A stretch of DNA of 64,000 bases from Pseudomonas tructae (GTDB lineage Bacteria > Pseudomonadota > Gammaproteobacteria > Pseudomonadales > Pseudomonadaceae), in contig NZ_CP035952.1 of the NCBI RefSeq assembly GCF_004214895.1, positions 3,792,501-3,856,500 on the forward strand. Direction: 5' to 3'. How positions within the stretch are numbered: the first letter of the stretch is position 1; each line of letters begins with the position of its first letter. Below the pieces are notes generated by a model. The model worked only from the letters and a program-made list of their open reading frames with translations. It ran no database searches and had not been told where the DNA came from. Below are positions 17,658 to 26,054 of the stretch, in pieces. The translations under genes and the position numbers were made by a program.

Positions 17658-18838
17658 CACGCCACCTCGGCCCGGGCGAAACGGTAGCTGGTCACCGCGC
17701 ACAGCAGCAACCCGGCCAGGGCCAGCGAGCCACCGACAAAGCCGATGTTGCCCAGGCCCATGTGCACACTGACCAGGCTGCCGATCAACGCCCCGGCGCC
17801 AATGCCGATGTTGTAGATGCCGGAAAACATGGCCATGGCCACGTCGGTGGCATCCGAGGCCAGGATCAGCACTCTGGATTGCAGCGCCAGGCTGAAGCAC
17901 ATGATCGCAACGCCCCAGAACACGCTCAAGCTGCCGAGCAGGCGGAAGTCGCCGGACAACGGCAGCAACAGCAGCAGACAGGCCGCCAGCATGGCGATCG
18001 CACCCATCAGAAAACCCTGGGGGAAGCGCTCGCTGTAACGGCTGAACAGCACCGAACCAAAAACTCCGGCACCGCCAAACAGCAACAGCAGCACCGTGGT
18101 CATCTGACCGCCGATCTGCGCCACATTCAGCGCGAACGGCTCGATGTAGCTGTAGGCGGTAAACTGCGCGGCAATCACCAGCGCCACCAGCACGTACACG
18201 GTCACCAGCGCCGGACGCTTGAACAATACCGGCACGCTGCGCAGCGAGCCGGAGTTCTGGCTGGGCAACAGCGGCAAGGATTTGACCAGGCACAGCAAGG
18301 TCGCCAACGCCACCCCGGCAATCGCCAGGAAGGTGGTGCGCCAGCCCAGGGCCTCGCCGACCACCCGCCCCAGGGGAATGCCCATGACCATCGCCAGGGT
18401 GGTGCCGGTCGCCAGCAAGCCCAGGGCCTTGGCCTGTTGCCCCGGCGGCGCCACGCGTACCGCCAGCGAGGCAGTGATGGCCCAGAACACCGCATGGGCC
18501 AGGGCGATGCCGATACGGCTGACCAACAGCATGGCGAAGCTCTGCGCCACCCACGAGAGCAGATGGCTGAGGATGAACAGGGCAAAGACGATGATCAGCA
18601 ACTTGCGCCGCTCGATATTGCGCGTCAGCAACATCATCGGCAGCGAGGCCAGGGCCACCACCCAGGCATAGATGGTCAGCATCAGCCCGACCTGGGCGGT
18701 GGACATCTCGAAACTGCGGCCGATGTCGCTGAGCAGCGCCACCGGGACGAATTCAGTGGTGTTGAAAATGAACGCCGCCAGGGCCAGGGCGATGACACTC
18801 AGCCAACTGCCGGTTCGCGCATCCACGGATGTATTCAT
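17657..18838 (-). CDS. MFS transporter, sugar/drug efflux (SotB/YdeA type)
   Basis: 393 residues from ATG 18838 (GGAGCAAGG upstream). Twelve hydrophobic segments are seen. Signatures of the DHA1/SotB branch are [15 protein letters not shown] in helix 1 and [20 protein letters not shown] in the loop 2-3 region. Family members export arabinose/IPTG-like sugars, nucleosides or drugs by proton antiport. The frame is open upstream but the conserved N-terminus fixes the start. No regulator adjoins it. Confidence 0.85.
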   Translation of the reverse strand: MNTSVDARTGSWLSVIALALAAFIFNTTEFVPVALLSDIGRSFEMSTAQVGLMLTIYAWVVALASLPMMLLTRNIERRKLLIIVFALFILSHLLSWVAQSFAMLLVSRIGIALAHAVFWAITASLAVRVAPPGQQAKALGLLATGTTLAMVMGIPLGRVVGEALGWRTTFLAIAGVALATLLCLVKSLPLLPSQNSGSLRSVPVLFKRPALVTVYVLVALVIAAQFTAYSYIEPFALNVAQIGGQMTTVLLLLFGGAGVFGSVLFSRYSERFPQGFLMGAIAMLAACLLLLLPLSGDFRLLGSLSVFWGVAIMCFSLALQSRVLILASDATDVAMAMFSGIYNIGIGAGALIGSLVSVHMGLGNIGFVGGSLALAGLLLCAVTSYRFARAEVA

Positions 18839-19064
18839 GAGTAAAGCCTTGCTCCGAGTCGTTTGCGGTTGCCGGGAACGAAAAACGCGCCCAGCGCCAG
18901 GCACTCCTGCCGGTCGGGCCTGAGTGAAGCGTGTGCGCTGAGGAAGAGTTATAAGTCTGCGGGGTATCGCTTGCTGGCAAGGATAGTACGTCAGCACCGA
19001 GGCTGTCACAACCGCGCAGGCCTGGAGTACCATGGCGCGATTCGTTCATGGAAGATTCCCCGCT

Positions 19065-19637
19065 ATGTCTCTACCTTCCCAGGCTTTGGCCAATATCCTC
19101 GACAACGCCAGCCTGATCGCCGCTATCGAGCAGGGCCATGCGCCCGCCTACCTGTACTTCTGGGGCCATCGGCAAAAGGTCGACGGCACGCCGGATAAAA
19201 GCTGCTTCAGCCAATGGTTCGAAGCCGGCTTCACCGAACAGGGCAGCCACTACCCCAGCGCCGAGCACTACATGATGGCCGGCAAGGCGCGGCTGTTCGA
19301 CGACCAGGCAACCCTTGCGAAGATCCTCGCCGCCGCCACGCCCGCCGAGGCCAAGAAGCTTGGCCGCGAAGTCGCCGGTTACGATGACGCGGCCTGGGTG
19401 GCCGAGCGCTCGGCCATTGTCGAGCAGGCCAACCTGCTCAAGTTCGAGCAGAACCCGGGGCTGCGCAAGTTTCTGCTGTCCACCGAGGGCCAGGTGCTGG
19501 TCGAAGCCAGCCCGGTGGACCGCATCTGGGGCATCGGCCTGGACGCCAAGGCGCCGCAGGCGGCCGACCCGCGCCAGTGGCAGGGCCTGAACCTGCTGGG
19601 CTACGCCCTGATGTGCGTGCGCGAGCGCCTGGCCTGA
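19065..19637 (+). CDS. NADAR/YbiA family N-glycosidase-like protein
   Basis: 190 residues from ATG 19065; an in-frame ATG at 19032 with GGAG upstream is an alternative. NADAR hallmarks are YLYFWGH near the N-terminus, FSQWFEAGF, YPSAEHYMMAGKARLF, WVAERSAIVEQANLLKFEQN and IWGIGLD. YbiA hydrolyses the N-glycosidic bond of early riboflavin pathway intermediates, removing toxic by-products; other NADAR proteins act in NAD/ADP-ribose metabolism. It is monocistronic, divergent from the MFS gene. Confidence 0.85.
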   Translation: MSLPSQALANILDNASLIAAIEQGHAPAYLYFWGHRQKVDGTPDKSCFSQWFEAGFTEQGSHYPSAEHYMMAGKARLFDDQATLAKILAAATPAEAKKLGREVAGYDDAAWVAERSAIVEQANLLKFEQNPGLRKFLLSTEGQVLVEASPVDRIWGIGLDAKAPQAADPRQWQGLNLLGYALMCVRERLA

Positions 19638-19700
19638 GGCGCCCGCGCAGGAATTTCCTGCGCTGCTACACTCTTATTCGCGCAGATGGAGGATTCCCTC

Positions 19701-19925
19701 ATGTCCGATAAAGAGATCACCACAGCCCTTAACCTGATCAACCAGCGTCAGGCCCGCCTCGCTTCGGCGTGCAAGGAGATTGCCGACTGGATCGATCGCC
19801 AGGGTGACGTGCCGGTGGCCGGCAAGATCCGCGACACGCTCAAGGCGGTCGAGGCCGACGATCAGCTGGTCAGAAAGACGCTCACCTCCCTGAGCATCGA
19901 ACGCCCTCTGCCGCGCTTCCGCTAA
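19701..19925 (+). CDS. Conserved small hypothetical protein
   Basis: 74 residues from ATG 19701, chosen because GGAGG lies eight bases upstream; the frame is open 15 bp further. All-helical and soluble (MSDKEITTALNLINQRQ...), no cysteine cluster or signal. It is 19 bp upstream of glcD and could be co-transcribed, but it has no recognisable link to glycolate oxidation. Confidence 0.65.
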   Translation: MSDKEITTALNLINQRQARLASACKEIADWIDRQGDVPVAGKIRDTLKAVEADDQLVRKTLTSLSIERPLPRFR

Positions 19926-19944
19926 GCCGGCGGCCTGGGGCGGG

Positions 19945-21444
19945 ATGAGTATCCTCTACGACGAACGCGTCGACGGCGCCCTGCCCCCGGTGCAAAAGCA
20001 GGCACTGTTGCAAGCCTTGCAGGCTCAGTTGCCAGGCCTGGACATCCTTCACAGCGAAGAAGACCTCAAGCCCTACGAATGCGACGGCCTCTCGGCCTAC
20101 CGTTCAACGCCCATGCTGGTGCTGTTGCCGCACACCCTCGAGCAGGTCCAGGGCATCCTCGCCCTGTGTCATGCCCGCCAGGTGCCGGTAGTGGCCCGCG
20201 GCGCCGGCACCGGCCTCTCGGGTGGCGCCTTGCCACTGGAGCAAGGCGTGCTGCTGGTGATGGCGCGCTTCAACAAGATCCTCGCGATTGACCCGGCGGC
20301 CCGCACCGCCCGGGTCCAGCCGGGGGTGCGCAACCTGGCGATTTCCCAGGCCGCCGCAGCCTACGGCCTGTACTACGCACCCGACCCATCGTCACAGATC
20401 GCCTGCTCGATTGGGGGCAACGTCGCCGAAAACGCCGGTGGCGTGCATTGCCTGAAGTACGGCCTGACCGTGCACAACCTGCTCAAGGTCGAGGTGCTTA
20501 CCATCGAAGGTGAATCCCTGACCCTCGGCGCCGACAGCCTCGATGCCCCGGGTTTCGACTTGCTGGCGCTGTTCACCGGCTCCGAGGGCCTGCTTGGGAT
20601 CATCACTGAAGTCACGGTCAAACTGCTGCCCAAGCCCCAGGTGGCCAAGGTCCTGCTGGCGGCCTTCGACTCGGTAACCAAGGCCGGCCGTGCGGTGGGC
20701 GATATCATCGCGGCCGGGATCATCCCCGGCGGCCTGGAGATGATGGACAACCTGGCGATCCGCGCCGCCGAAGACTTCATCCATGCCGGCTACCCGGTGG
20801 AAGCCGAAGCGATCCTTTTGTGTGAACTCGATGGTGTCGAAGCCGACGTGCACGACGACTGCCAGCGGGTCCGCGCCCTGCTCGAACAGGCCGGCGCCAC
20901 GCAAGTGCGCGAGGCCCGTGACGAGGTGGAGCGGGTGAAGTTCTGGGCCGGGCGCAAGAACGCCTTCCCGGCGGTGGGACGGATTTCTGCCGACTATTAC
21001 TGCATGGACGGCACCATCCCGCGTCGCGAACTGCCGCGGGTGTTGCAGCACATCGCCGCGCTGTCGCGCAAGTATGACCTGCGGGTGGCCAATGTCTTTC
21101 ATGCCGGCGACGGCAATATGCACCCGCTGATCCTCTTCGACGCCAACCAGCCCGGTGAGCTTGCGCGGGCCGAAGCCTTTGGCGGCGAAATCCTCGAACT
21201 GTGCGTGAGCGTCGGCGGCAGCATCACTGGCGAGCATGGCGTGGGCCGGGAGAAAATCAACCAGATGTGCGTGCAGTTCAACAGCGACGAGCTGACCCTG
21301 TTCCACGCCGTCAAGGCGGCCTTCGACCCCCAAGGCCTGCTCAATCCCGGCAAGAACATCCCGACCCTGCACCGCTGCGCCGAGTTCGGCGCCATGCATG
21401 TGCACGCAGGGCAACTGCCCTTCCCTGAACTGGAGCGTTTCTGA
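19945..21444 (+). CDS. glcD: Glycolate oxidase FAD subunit
   Basis: 499 residues. There is an N-terminal PCMH-type FAD domain (VVARGAGTGLSGGALP near residue 90; CSIGGNVAENAGGVHCLKYG near 155). The C-terminal FAD-oxidase domain has HAGDGNMHP and GEHGVGREKI, with the active-site His residues. With GlcE and GlcF it oxidises glycolate to glyoxylate and feeds electrons to the membrane quinone pool. It overlaps glcE by one base. No glcC regulator or glcG is next to it. Confidence 0.95.
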   Translation: MSILYDERVDGALPPVQKQALLQALQAQLPGLDILHSEEDLKPYECDGLSAYRSTPMLVLLPHTLEQVQGILALCHARQVPVVARGAGTGLSGGALPLEQGVLLVMARFNKILAIDPAARTARVQPGVRNLAISQAAAAYGLYYAPDPSSQIACSIGGNVAENAGGVHCLKYGLTVHNLLKVEVLTIEGESLTLGADSLDAPGFDLLALFTGSEGLLGIITEVTVKLLPKPQVAKVLLAAFDSVTKAGRAVGDIIAAGIIPGGLEMMDNLAIRAAEDFIHAGYPVEAEAILLCELDGVEADVHDDCQRVRALLEQAGATQVREARDEVERVKFWAGRKNAFPAVGRISADYYCMDGTIPRRELPRVLQHIAALSRKYDLRVANVFHAGDGNMHPLILFDANQPGELARAEAFGGEILELCVSVGGSITGEHGVGREKINQMCVQFNSDELTLFHAVKAAFDPQGLLNPGKNIPTLHRCAEFGAMHVHAGQLPFPELERF

Positions 21445-22502
21445 TGTCCGCTGGCCACGATCACGATGCCAGCCAGGCGCTGCTCGAACAGGTCAACCAG
21501 GCCCGCGCCGAAGGCAGTCCGGTGCAGATTCGTGGTGGCGCCAGCAAGGCCTTTCTCGGCCGCCCGGTAGTAGGAGCCGAGCTCGATACCCGGGCGCACC
21601 GGGGCATCGTCAACTATGACCCGAGCGAACTGGTCATCACCGCCCGCGCCGGTACGCCACTGAGCGAACTGTCGGCAGCCCTTGAGGCCGCCGGGCAGAT
21701 GCTGCCCTGCGAGCCGCCGCACAGCGACGACGGCGCCACCCTCGGCGGCATGGTCGCTGCCGGTTTGTCCGGGCCACGCCGGCCCTGGGCCGGCTCGGTG
21801 CGCGACTATGTGCTCGGCACCCGGGTGATCAGCGGCCTGGGCCTGCACCTGCGCTTTGGCGGCGAGGTGATGAAGAACGTCGCCGGCTACGACCTGTCGC
21901 GCTTGATGGCCGGCAGTTTCGGTTGCCTGGGGCTGATCACCGAGGTGTCGCTCAAAGTGCTGCCCATACCGCGCTGCGCAGCACACCTGGCCCTGCACAT
22001 CGACCCGCAACAAGCGTTGCAGAGACTGGCGCAATGGGGCCAGCAAGGGCTGCCGATCAGCGCCGCCTGCCATGACGGCAGCGCATTGCGCCTGCGCCTG
22101 GAGGGCGGTGAAGGTTCGGTCAAGGCCGCCCGCGAGCGACTTGGCGGGGAGCCCTTCCAGGCCAGCTGGTGGCAAGACTTGAACGACCGCCGCTTGGCTT
22201 TTTTCGCAGGCGCCACCCCGCTTTGGCGCTTGTCGCTGCCCAACCACCGGCCGCTGCTGGAGCTGCCCGGCGAGCAGCTGCTGGACTGGGCCGGTGCCCA
22301 GCGCTGGCTCAGGTCCCAGGCCCCGGCTGAAACCATTCGCGCCGCCGTCAAGCACCTGGGCGGCCATGCCACCTGCTACAGCGCCAACGACACGCCGTTC
22401 CAGGCGCTGCCTGCGGCCTTGCTGCGCTATCACCAGCAACTCAAGCAGCGCCTTGACCCGCAACGGATCTTCAACCCCGGGCGGATGTACGCGGAGATTT
22501 GA
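21444..22502 (+). CDS. glcE: Glycolate oxidase FAD-binding subunit
   Basis: 352 residues with a single PCMH FAD-binding domain: IRGGASKAFLG, YDPSELVITARAGTPLSEL, GGMVAAGLSGPRRPWAG and a short C-terminus ending FNPGRMYAEI, as in GlcE. It is catalytically subordinate to GlcD but required for activity. The ATG overlaps the glcD stop; glcF follows 3 bp later. Confidence 0.94.
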   Translation: MSAGHDHDASQALLEQVNQARAEGSPVQIRGGASKAFLGRPVVGAELDTRAHRGIVNYDPSELVITARAGTPLSELSAALEAAGQMLPCEPPHSDDGATLGGMVAAGLSGPRRPWAGSVRDYVLGTRVISGLGLHLRFGGEVMKNVAGYDLSRLMAGSFGCLGLITEVSLKVLPIPRCAAHLALHIDPQQALQRLAQWGQQGLPISAACHDGSALRLRLEGGEGSVKAARERLGGEPFQASWWQDLNDRRLAFFAGATPLWRLSLPNHRPLLELPGEQLLDWAGAQRWLRSQAPAETIRAAVKHLGGHATCYSANDTPFQALPAALLRYHQQLKQRLDPQRIFNPGRMYAEI

Positions 22503-22505
22503 GCC

Positions 22506-23741
22506 ATGCAGACCACCCTCAGCGATGCCGCCAAACGCCTGCCCCGCGCCGAAGAGGCCGAAAGCATCCTGCGCAGTTGCGTGCACTGTGGCTTTTGCAA
22601 TGCCACCTGCCCGACCTACCAATTGCTCGGCGATGAGCTGGACGGCCCGCGCGGGCGCATCTACCTGATCAAGCAGGTGCTCGAAGGCCAGCCGGCCAGC
22701 GCCAAGACCCAGCTGCACCTGGACCGCTGCCTGGCCTGCCGCAACTGCGAAACCACCTGCCCGTCCGGGGTCGATTACCACAACCTGCTGGACATCGGCC
22801 GCGCCGTGGTCGACCAGGCCGTGCCCCGCCCGCCCCTGCAACAGGCCTTGCGCAGCGGCCTGCGCCAACTGGCCGGGCATCCGGCGACCTTCAAGCGCCT
22901 GGTACAACTGGGGCGCCGCGTCGACAACCTGATGCCAGCACCACTCAAGGCCAAGCTGCCGCGTGGCACGGTTGAGGCACAACCACGCCCGCCCGTGCGC
23001 CATGCACGACGCGTGCTGCTGCTCGAAGGCTGCGTGCAGCCAGGCTTGTCGCCCAACACCAACGCCGCCACGGCGCGGGTCCTCGATCGCCTGGGCATCA
23101 GCGTCACCCCGGCGCCCCGGGCGGGCTGCTGTGGCGCGCTCGATTACCACCTGGATGCCCAAGCCACCGGCCTTGAGCGCGCCCGGCGCACTATCGACGC
23201 CTGGTGGCCCGCCATCGAGGCCGGTGCCGAAGCGGTGGTGCAGACCGCCAGCGGCTGCGGCGCCTTCGTCAAGGAATACGCCAAACTGCTGCAGAGCGAT
23301 GCACAGTACGCCGCCAAAGCCCGGCGGGTCAGCGAGCTGGCCAGGGACCTGGTCGAGGTCATCGGCGCCGAGCCCCTGGAGCCGTTGGCCTGTCACAGCA
23401 GCCAGGTGCTGGCGGTGCATTGCCCCTGTAGCTTGCAGCACGCACAGAAGCTGGGCGGCAGCCTTGAAGCCCTGCTCCGGCGCCTGGGCTTCAACCTCAG
23501 CCAGGTGCCCGATGGCCACCTGTGCTGCGGCTCGGCGGGCACCTATTCACTGACCCAGCCGGCGCTGGCCCGGCAGTTGCGCGACAACAAGCTCGACGCC
23601 CTGGAAAGCGGCCAGCCGGACCTGATCGTCACCGCCAACATCGGCTGCCAGGCCCACCTCGACGGCGCCGGGCGCACGCCCGTGCGGCACTGGATCGAGC
23701 TGCTGGACCAGGCGCTAGCGAAGTCGCCAAGCCTGGCATAA
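22506..23741 (+). CDS. glcF: Glycolate oxidase iron-sulfur subunit
   Basis: 411 residues. Two 4Fe-4S sites, CVHCGFCNATCP near residue 23 and CLACRNCETTCP near 74, precede two CCG (heterodisulfide reductase-like) domains with GCCGAL and CCGSAGTY motifs. It carries electrons from the flavin subunits to the membrane. Last gene of the three-gene operon. Confidence 0.95.
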   Translation: MQTTLSDAAKRLPRAEEAESILRSCVHCGFCNATCPTYQLLGDELDGPRGRIYLIKQVLEGQPASAKTQLHLDRCLACRNCETTCPSGVDYHNLLDIGRAVVDQAVPRPPLQQALRSGLRQLAGHPATFKRLVQLGRRVDNLMPAPLKAKLPRGTVEAQPRPPVRHARRVLLLEGCVQPGLSPNTNAATARVLDRLGISVTPAPRAGCCGALDYHLDAQATGLERARRTIDAWWPAIEAGAEAVVQTASGCGAFVKEYAKLLQSDAQYAAKARRVSELARDLVEVIGAEPLEPLACHSSQVLAVHCPCSLQHAQKLGGSLEALLRRLGFNLSQVPDGHLCCGSAGTYSLTQPALARQLRDNKLDALESGQPDLIVTANIGCQAHLDGAGRTPVRHWIELLDQALAKSPSLA

Positions 23742-23783
23742 GCTCAATCGGCCAGACCCTGTTCGACAACCCGAGGACTCGTC

Positions 23784-24047
23784 ATGCGCACTCTTGTGCT
23801 TGTCTCACTGCTCGTCATCAGCCCCGCCGTGCTGGCCAAGACTGAATGCAGCACCGCCGAAAAGAACCAATGGCAGGACCAGAACAACTTTCAGGAAGAA
23901 CTGAAAAAGCAGGGCTATGAAATCAAGAAGTTCAAGGTCACCGATGGCAACTGCTACGAGATCTATGGCAAGAACAAGGAAGGCAAGAAGGTCGAGATCT
24001 ACTTCGATCCGGTCACCGGCAAAAAGGTGAAAGAAGAGATCGACTAA
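23784..24047 (+). CDS. Secreted PepSY-like small protein
   Basis: 87 residues: a signal peptide (MRTLVLVSLLVISPAVLA) then a PepSY-type domain with the typical LKKQGYEIKKFKVTDGNCYE and IYFDPVTGKKVKEE strands. Such domains bind ligands or inhibit proteases in the periplasm and often sit with cytochrome b561-like genes, as here: the next gene starts one base after its stop. Confidence 0.75.
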   Translation: MRTLVLVSLLVISPAVLAKTECSTAEKNQWQDQNNFQEELKKQGYEIKKFKVTDGNCYEIYGKNKEGKKVEIYFDPVTGKKVKEEID

Positions 24048-24048
24048 G

Positions 24049-24576
24049 GTGCGCAGCGAGAGCCTGCGCCTGTGGGACCCAGTGGTGCGCTGGTGCCACT
24101 GGTCGCTGGTGGTGGCCTTTGTCGGCGGCTATTTTTTCACTGAAGAAGGCGATGGCTGGCACCGCTGGCTGGGCTACTACGGCCTGGCCATCGTACTGCT
24201 GCGTAGCCTGTGGGGGTTTATCGGTACCGGCGCGGCGCGCTGGGCGCACTTCTGGCCGACGCCAACGCGGCTGAAGTGGCACCTGCAGGCGTTACTCAAG
24301 GGTGAAGACTATCACCGCCTGGGGCACTCGCCGTTGGGTGCGCTGGTGATGGTGCTGATGTTGCTGCTCATGGCCGGCCTTGGGGTCAGCGGCTTCATGA
24401 TGGAAGAGATCTACTACTTCTGGGGTGAGGACGGGCTGCGCGATGTCCATGAATTCATGGCCGATGCACTGTTTGCCCTGGTGTGCCTGCACCTTGGTGC
24501 GGCGCTGTTCGAGAGCTGGCGGCTGAAGGAGAATTTGCCGCTGTCGATGGTCACTGGCAGGCGGCGTCGGCGGTGA
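24049..24576 (+). CDS. Cytochrome b561-type membrane haem protein
   Basis: 175 residues from a GTG start. Four membrane helices are seen; the first begins LWDPVVRWCHWSLVVAFVGG, with the haem-ligand His in RWCHW, and further His residues lie in HRWLGYYGLAIVLLR and near the last two helices. This is the Ni-Fe hydrogenase/prokaryotic cytochrome b561 fold, transferring electrons between periplasmic partners and quinone. Cotranscribed with the PepSY-like gene. Confidence 0.85.
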   Translation: MRSESLRLWDPVVRWCHWSLVVAFVGGYFFTEEGDGWHRWLGYYGLAIVLLRSLWGFIGTGAARWAHFWPTPTRLKWHLQALLKGEDYHRLGHSPLGALVMVLMLLLMAGLGVSGFMMEEIYYFWGEDGLRDVHEFMADALFALVCLHLGAALFESWRLKENLPLSMVTGRRRRR

Positions 24577-24580
24577 GGCT

Positions 24581-24624
24581 ATCGCGGGGCAAGCCCGCTC
24601 CTACAGTGGGCTTGTCCCGCGATA
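24581..24624 (+). repeat. REP pair between convergent genes
   Basis: REP core 24581-24606 and an inverted, slightly degenerate copy 24607-24624 (GGGCTTGTCCCGCGAT) with almost no spacer, lying between the cytochrome gene and the convergent PCu(A)C gene. Hairpin; likely shared transcript end. Confidence 0.85.
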
Positions 24625-24628
24625 CCGA

Positions 24629-25105
24629 TCAATGCATATGCTGGTGATCATGCCCCTGGGCTTGAGCATTCAGCGCCCGCACCGGTGCGCTCACTTCGAT
24701 GGTCTGCTTGAGGCCCTTGGCATCCTCGACCACCAGGGTCAGCGGCACTTGCTCGCCTTCCTTGAGCTGCTGGTTCAACCCCATGAGCATCACGTGATAG
24801 CCATTGGGATCAAGGCTGACGGCCTTGCCGGCAGGCAGCGCAACGCTGTCGACTTCGCCCATTTTCATCACGTCGTTTTCCATGGACATCTCGTGCAACT
24901 GCACAGTCTTGGCCACCGGCGAGGCGACGCTGAGCAGCTTGCTGTCGGTGCTGGCGGTGAGTGTCATGAAGGCACCGCTGGACTGCTGCTGTGGCACAGT
25001 GGCGCGCGCCCAGGCGTCGCTCACGGTGGTTTCGGCTACGGCCGGCAAGGCCAGGCCGATCAGGGCCAGCGCGGCCAGGGTACGTTTGACAGGGTTGCGA
25101 AGCAT
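24629..25105 (-). CDS. Periplasmic copper chaperone PCu(A)C
   Basis: 158 residues from ATG 25105 with GGAGG at -12. Signal peptide ending ALPAVA. The mature part has the H-M...M...H-x-M copper site (LHEMSMENDVMKMGEV and YHVMLMGL) and a His/Met-rich C-terminus (GHDHQHMH). It delivers Cu(I) to cytochrome oxidase CuA/CuB sites in concert with SCO. Its ATG overlaps the stop of the SCO gene (TAATG). Confidence 0.92.
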   Translation of the reverse strand: MLRNPVKRTLAALALIGLALPAVAETTVSDAWARATVPQQQSSGAFMTLTASTDSKLLSVASPVAKTVQLHEMSMENDVMKMGEVDSVALPAGKAVSLDPNGYHVMLMGLNQQLKEGEQVPLTLVVEDAKGLKQTIEVSAPVRALNAQAQGHDHQHMH

Positions 25106-25716
25106 TAACACACCTCCATGACAGTGAGCAGGTCTTCTGCGCACTCTTTTGCATTGAGCGAATGGGACAGGCCCAGGCGCAACTGGCCGCGGGAATCGAA
25201 GACGTAGCTGGTCGAGGTGTGCGAGATGGTATAGGTATCGCCGGCTGGCACCTTCTCGTAGAACACCCCGAACTCCCGGGCGGCTGCCGCGGTTTCTTCA
25301 AGGGTACCGGACAACGCCACGAACGACGGGTCGAAGGCCTTGACGTAGGCGTCGAGCACCTCGGGGGTATCGCGCTCGGGGTCGAGGCTGATGAACACCA
25401 CCTGCAAGAAGCCTGCGTCGCGGCCCATCAGCTTCTTGATCTGCGCCGCACGCGCCAGGGCAGTCGGGCACACCGCCGGGCACTGGGTGAAACCGAAGAA
25501 CACCATCGGCATCGAACCCCAGAAACTCGACAGGGTACGGACGTTGCCTTGAGGGTCCTTGAGCTTGAATGAACGGCCGAGGATCTTGTTGCTCATGTCC
25601 TTGCCGTACTTGAAGTCCAGCGCGCCACCGGAACGGGGGTCGCAACCTGCAAGGGCGCCGAGGCCCAGCAGGCTGATCCCGGCAACAACCTGGCGCCGGG
25701 TCAGTAAATCAGTCAT
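25105..25716 (-). CDS. SCO1/SenC family copper chaperone lipoprotein
   Basis: 203 residues from ATG 25716 (AAGGATGG upstream). It has a Tat-like RR and lipobox (LGALAGC), a thioredoxin fold with the metal site FTQCPAVCP and the distal His in ISHTSTSYVFD. It functions in cytochrome c oxidase copper insertion and disulfide reduction of the CuA site. It forms a two-gene operon with PCu(A)C. The 25717-26054 gap upstream holds a REP unit and presumably the promoters of both flanking genes. Confidence 0.92.
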   Translation of the reverse strand: MTDLLTRRQVVAGISLLGLGALAGCDPRSGGALDFKYGKDMSNKILGRSFKLKDPQGNVRTLSSFWGSMPMVFFGFTQCPAVCPTALARAAQIKKLMGRDAGFLQVVFISLDPERDTPEVLDAYVKAFDPSFVALSGTLEETAAAAREFGVFYEKVPAGDTYTISHTSTSYVFDSRGQLRLGLSHSLNAKECAEDLLTVMEVC

Positions 25717-25906
25717 GTAACCATCCTTTTGGGAAGGTGCCAGCCCCTGGAAAGAGGGCATGTCGAGAAACCTTCGCATTTTGTCACGGCGGTGGACGCA
25801 GGTTCCAGCGCCCAGCGCCCCGTACGTCTGTATCCCAGTGTTTACGGGGTGCGGCCTGTTGTCGCAGGTGATGACAGGAAACCATTCTCACAGAGGCAAT
25901 ACAAAA

Positions 25907-25939
25907 CCTGTGGGAGCGGGCTTGCCCCGCGATGAGGCC
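25907..25939 (-). repeat. Single REP unit
   Basis: CCTGTGGGAGCGGGCTTGCC followed by CCGCGATGAGGCC, one REP element in the gap between the SCO and aminopeptidase genes. No partner copy is adjacent. Confidence 0.88.
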
Positions 25940-26054
25940 CGTCCAGCCCTACACTAATTTCCGACATAATCCACAAAACGGTACACATCCTGCTTGCTGC
26001 GAGCCGGCGCATCCCGTGATGCGCTTTTCGTAACGACACATAAGGAAAAGTGCC

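Noticed and set aside
21099..23519. 806-residue minus-strand frame across glcDEF
   Set aside because: Antisense of three overlapping genes with intact motifs; the translation is Gln/Ala/Gly-rich and has no supported start or domain.
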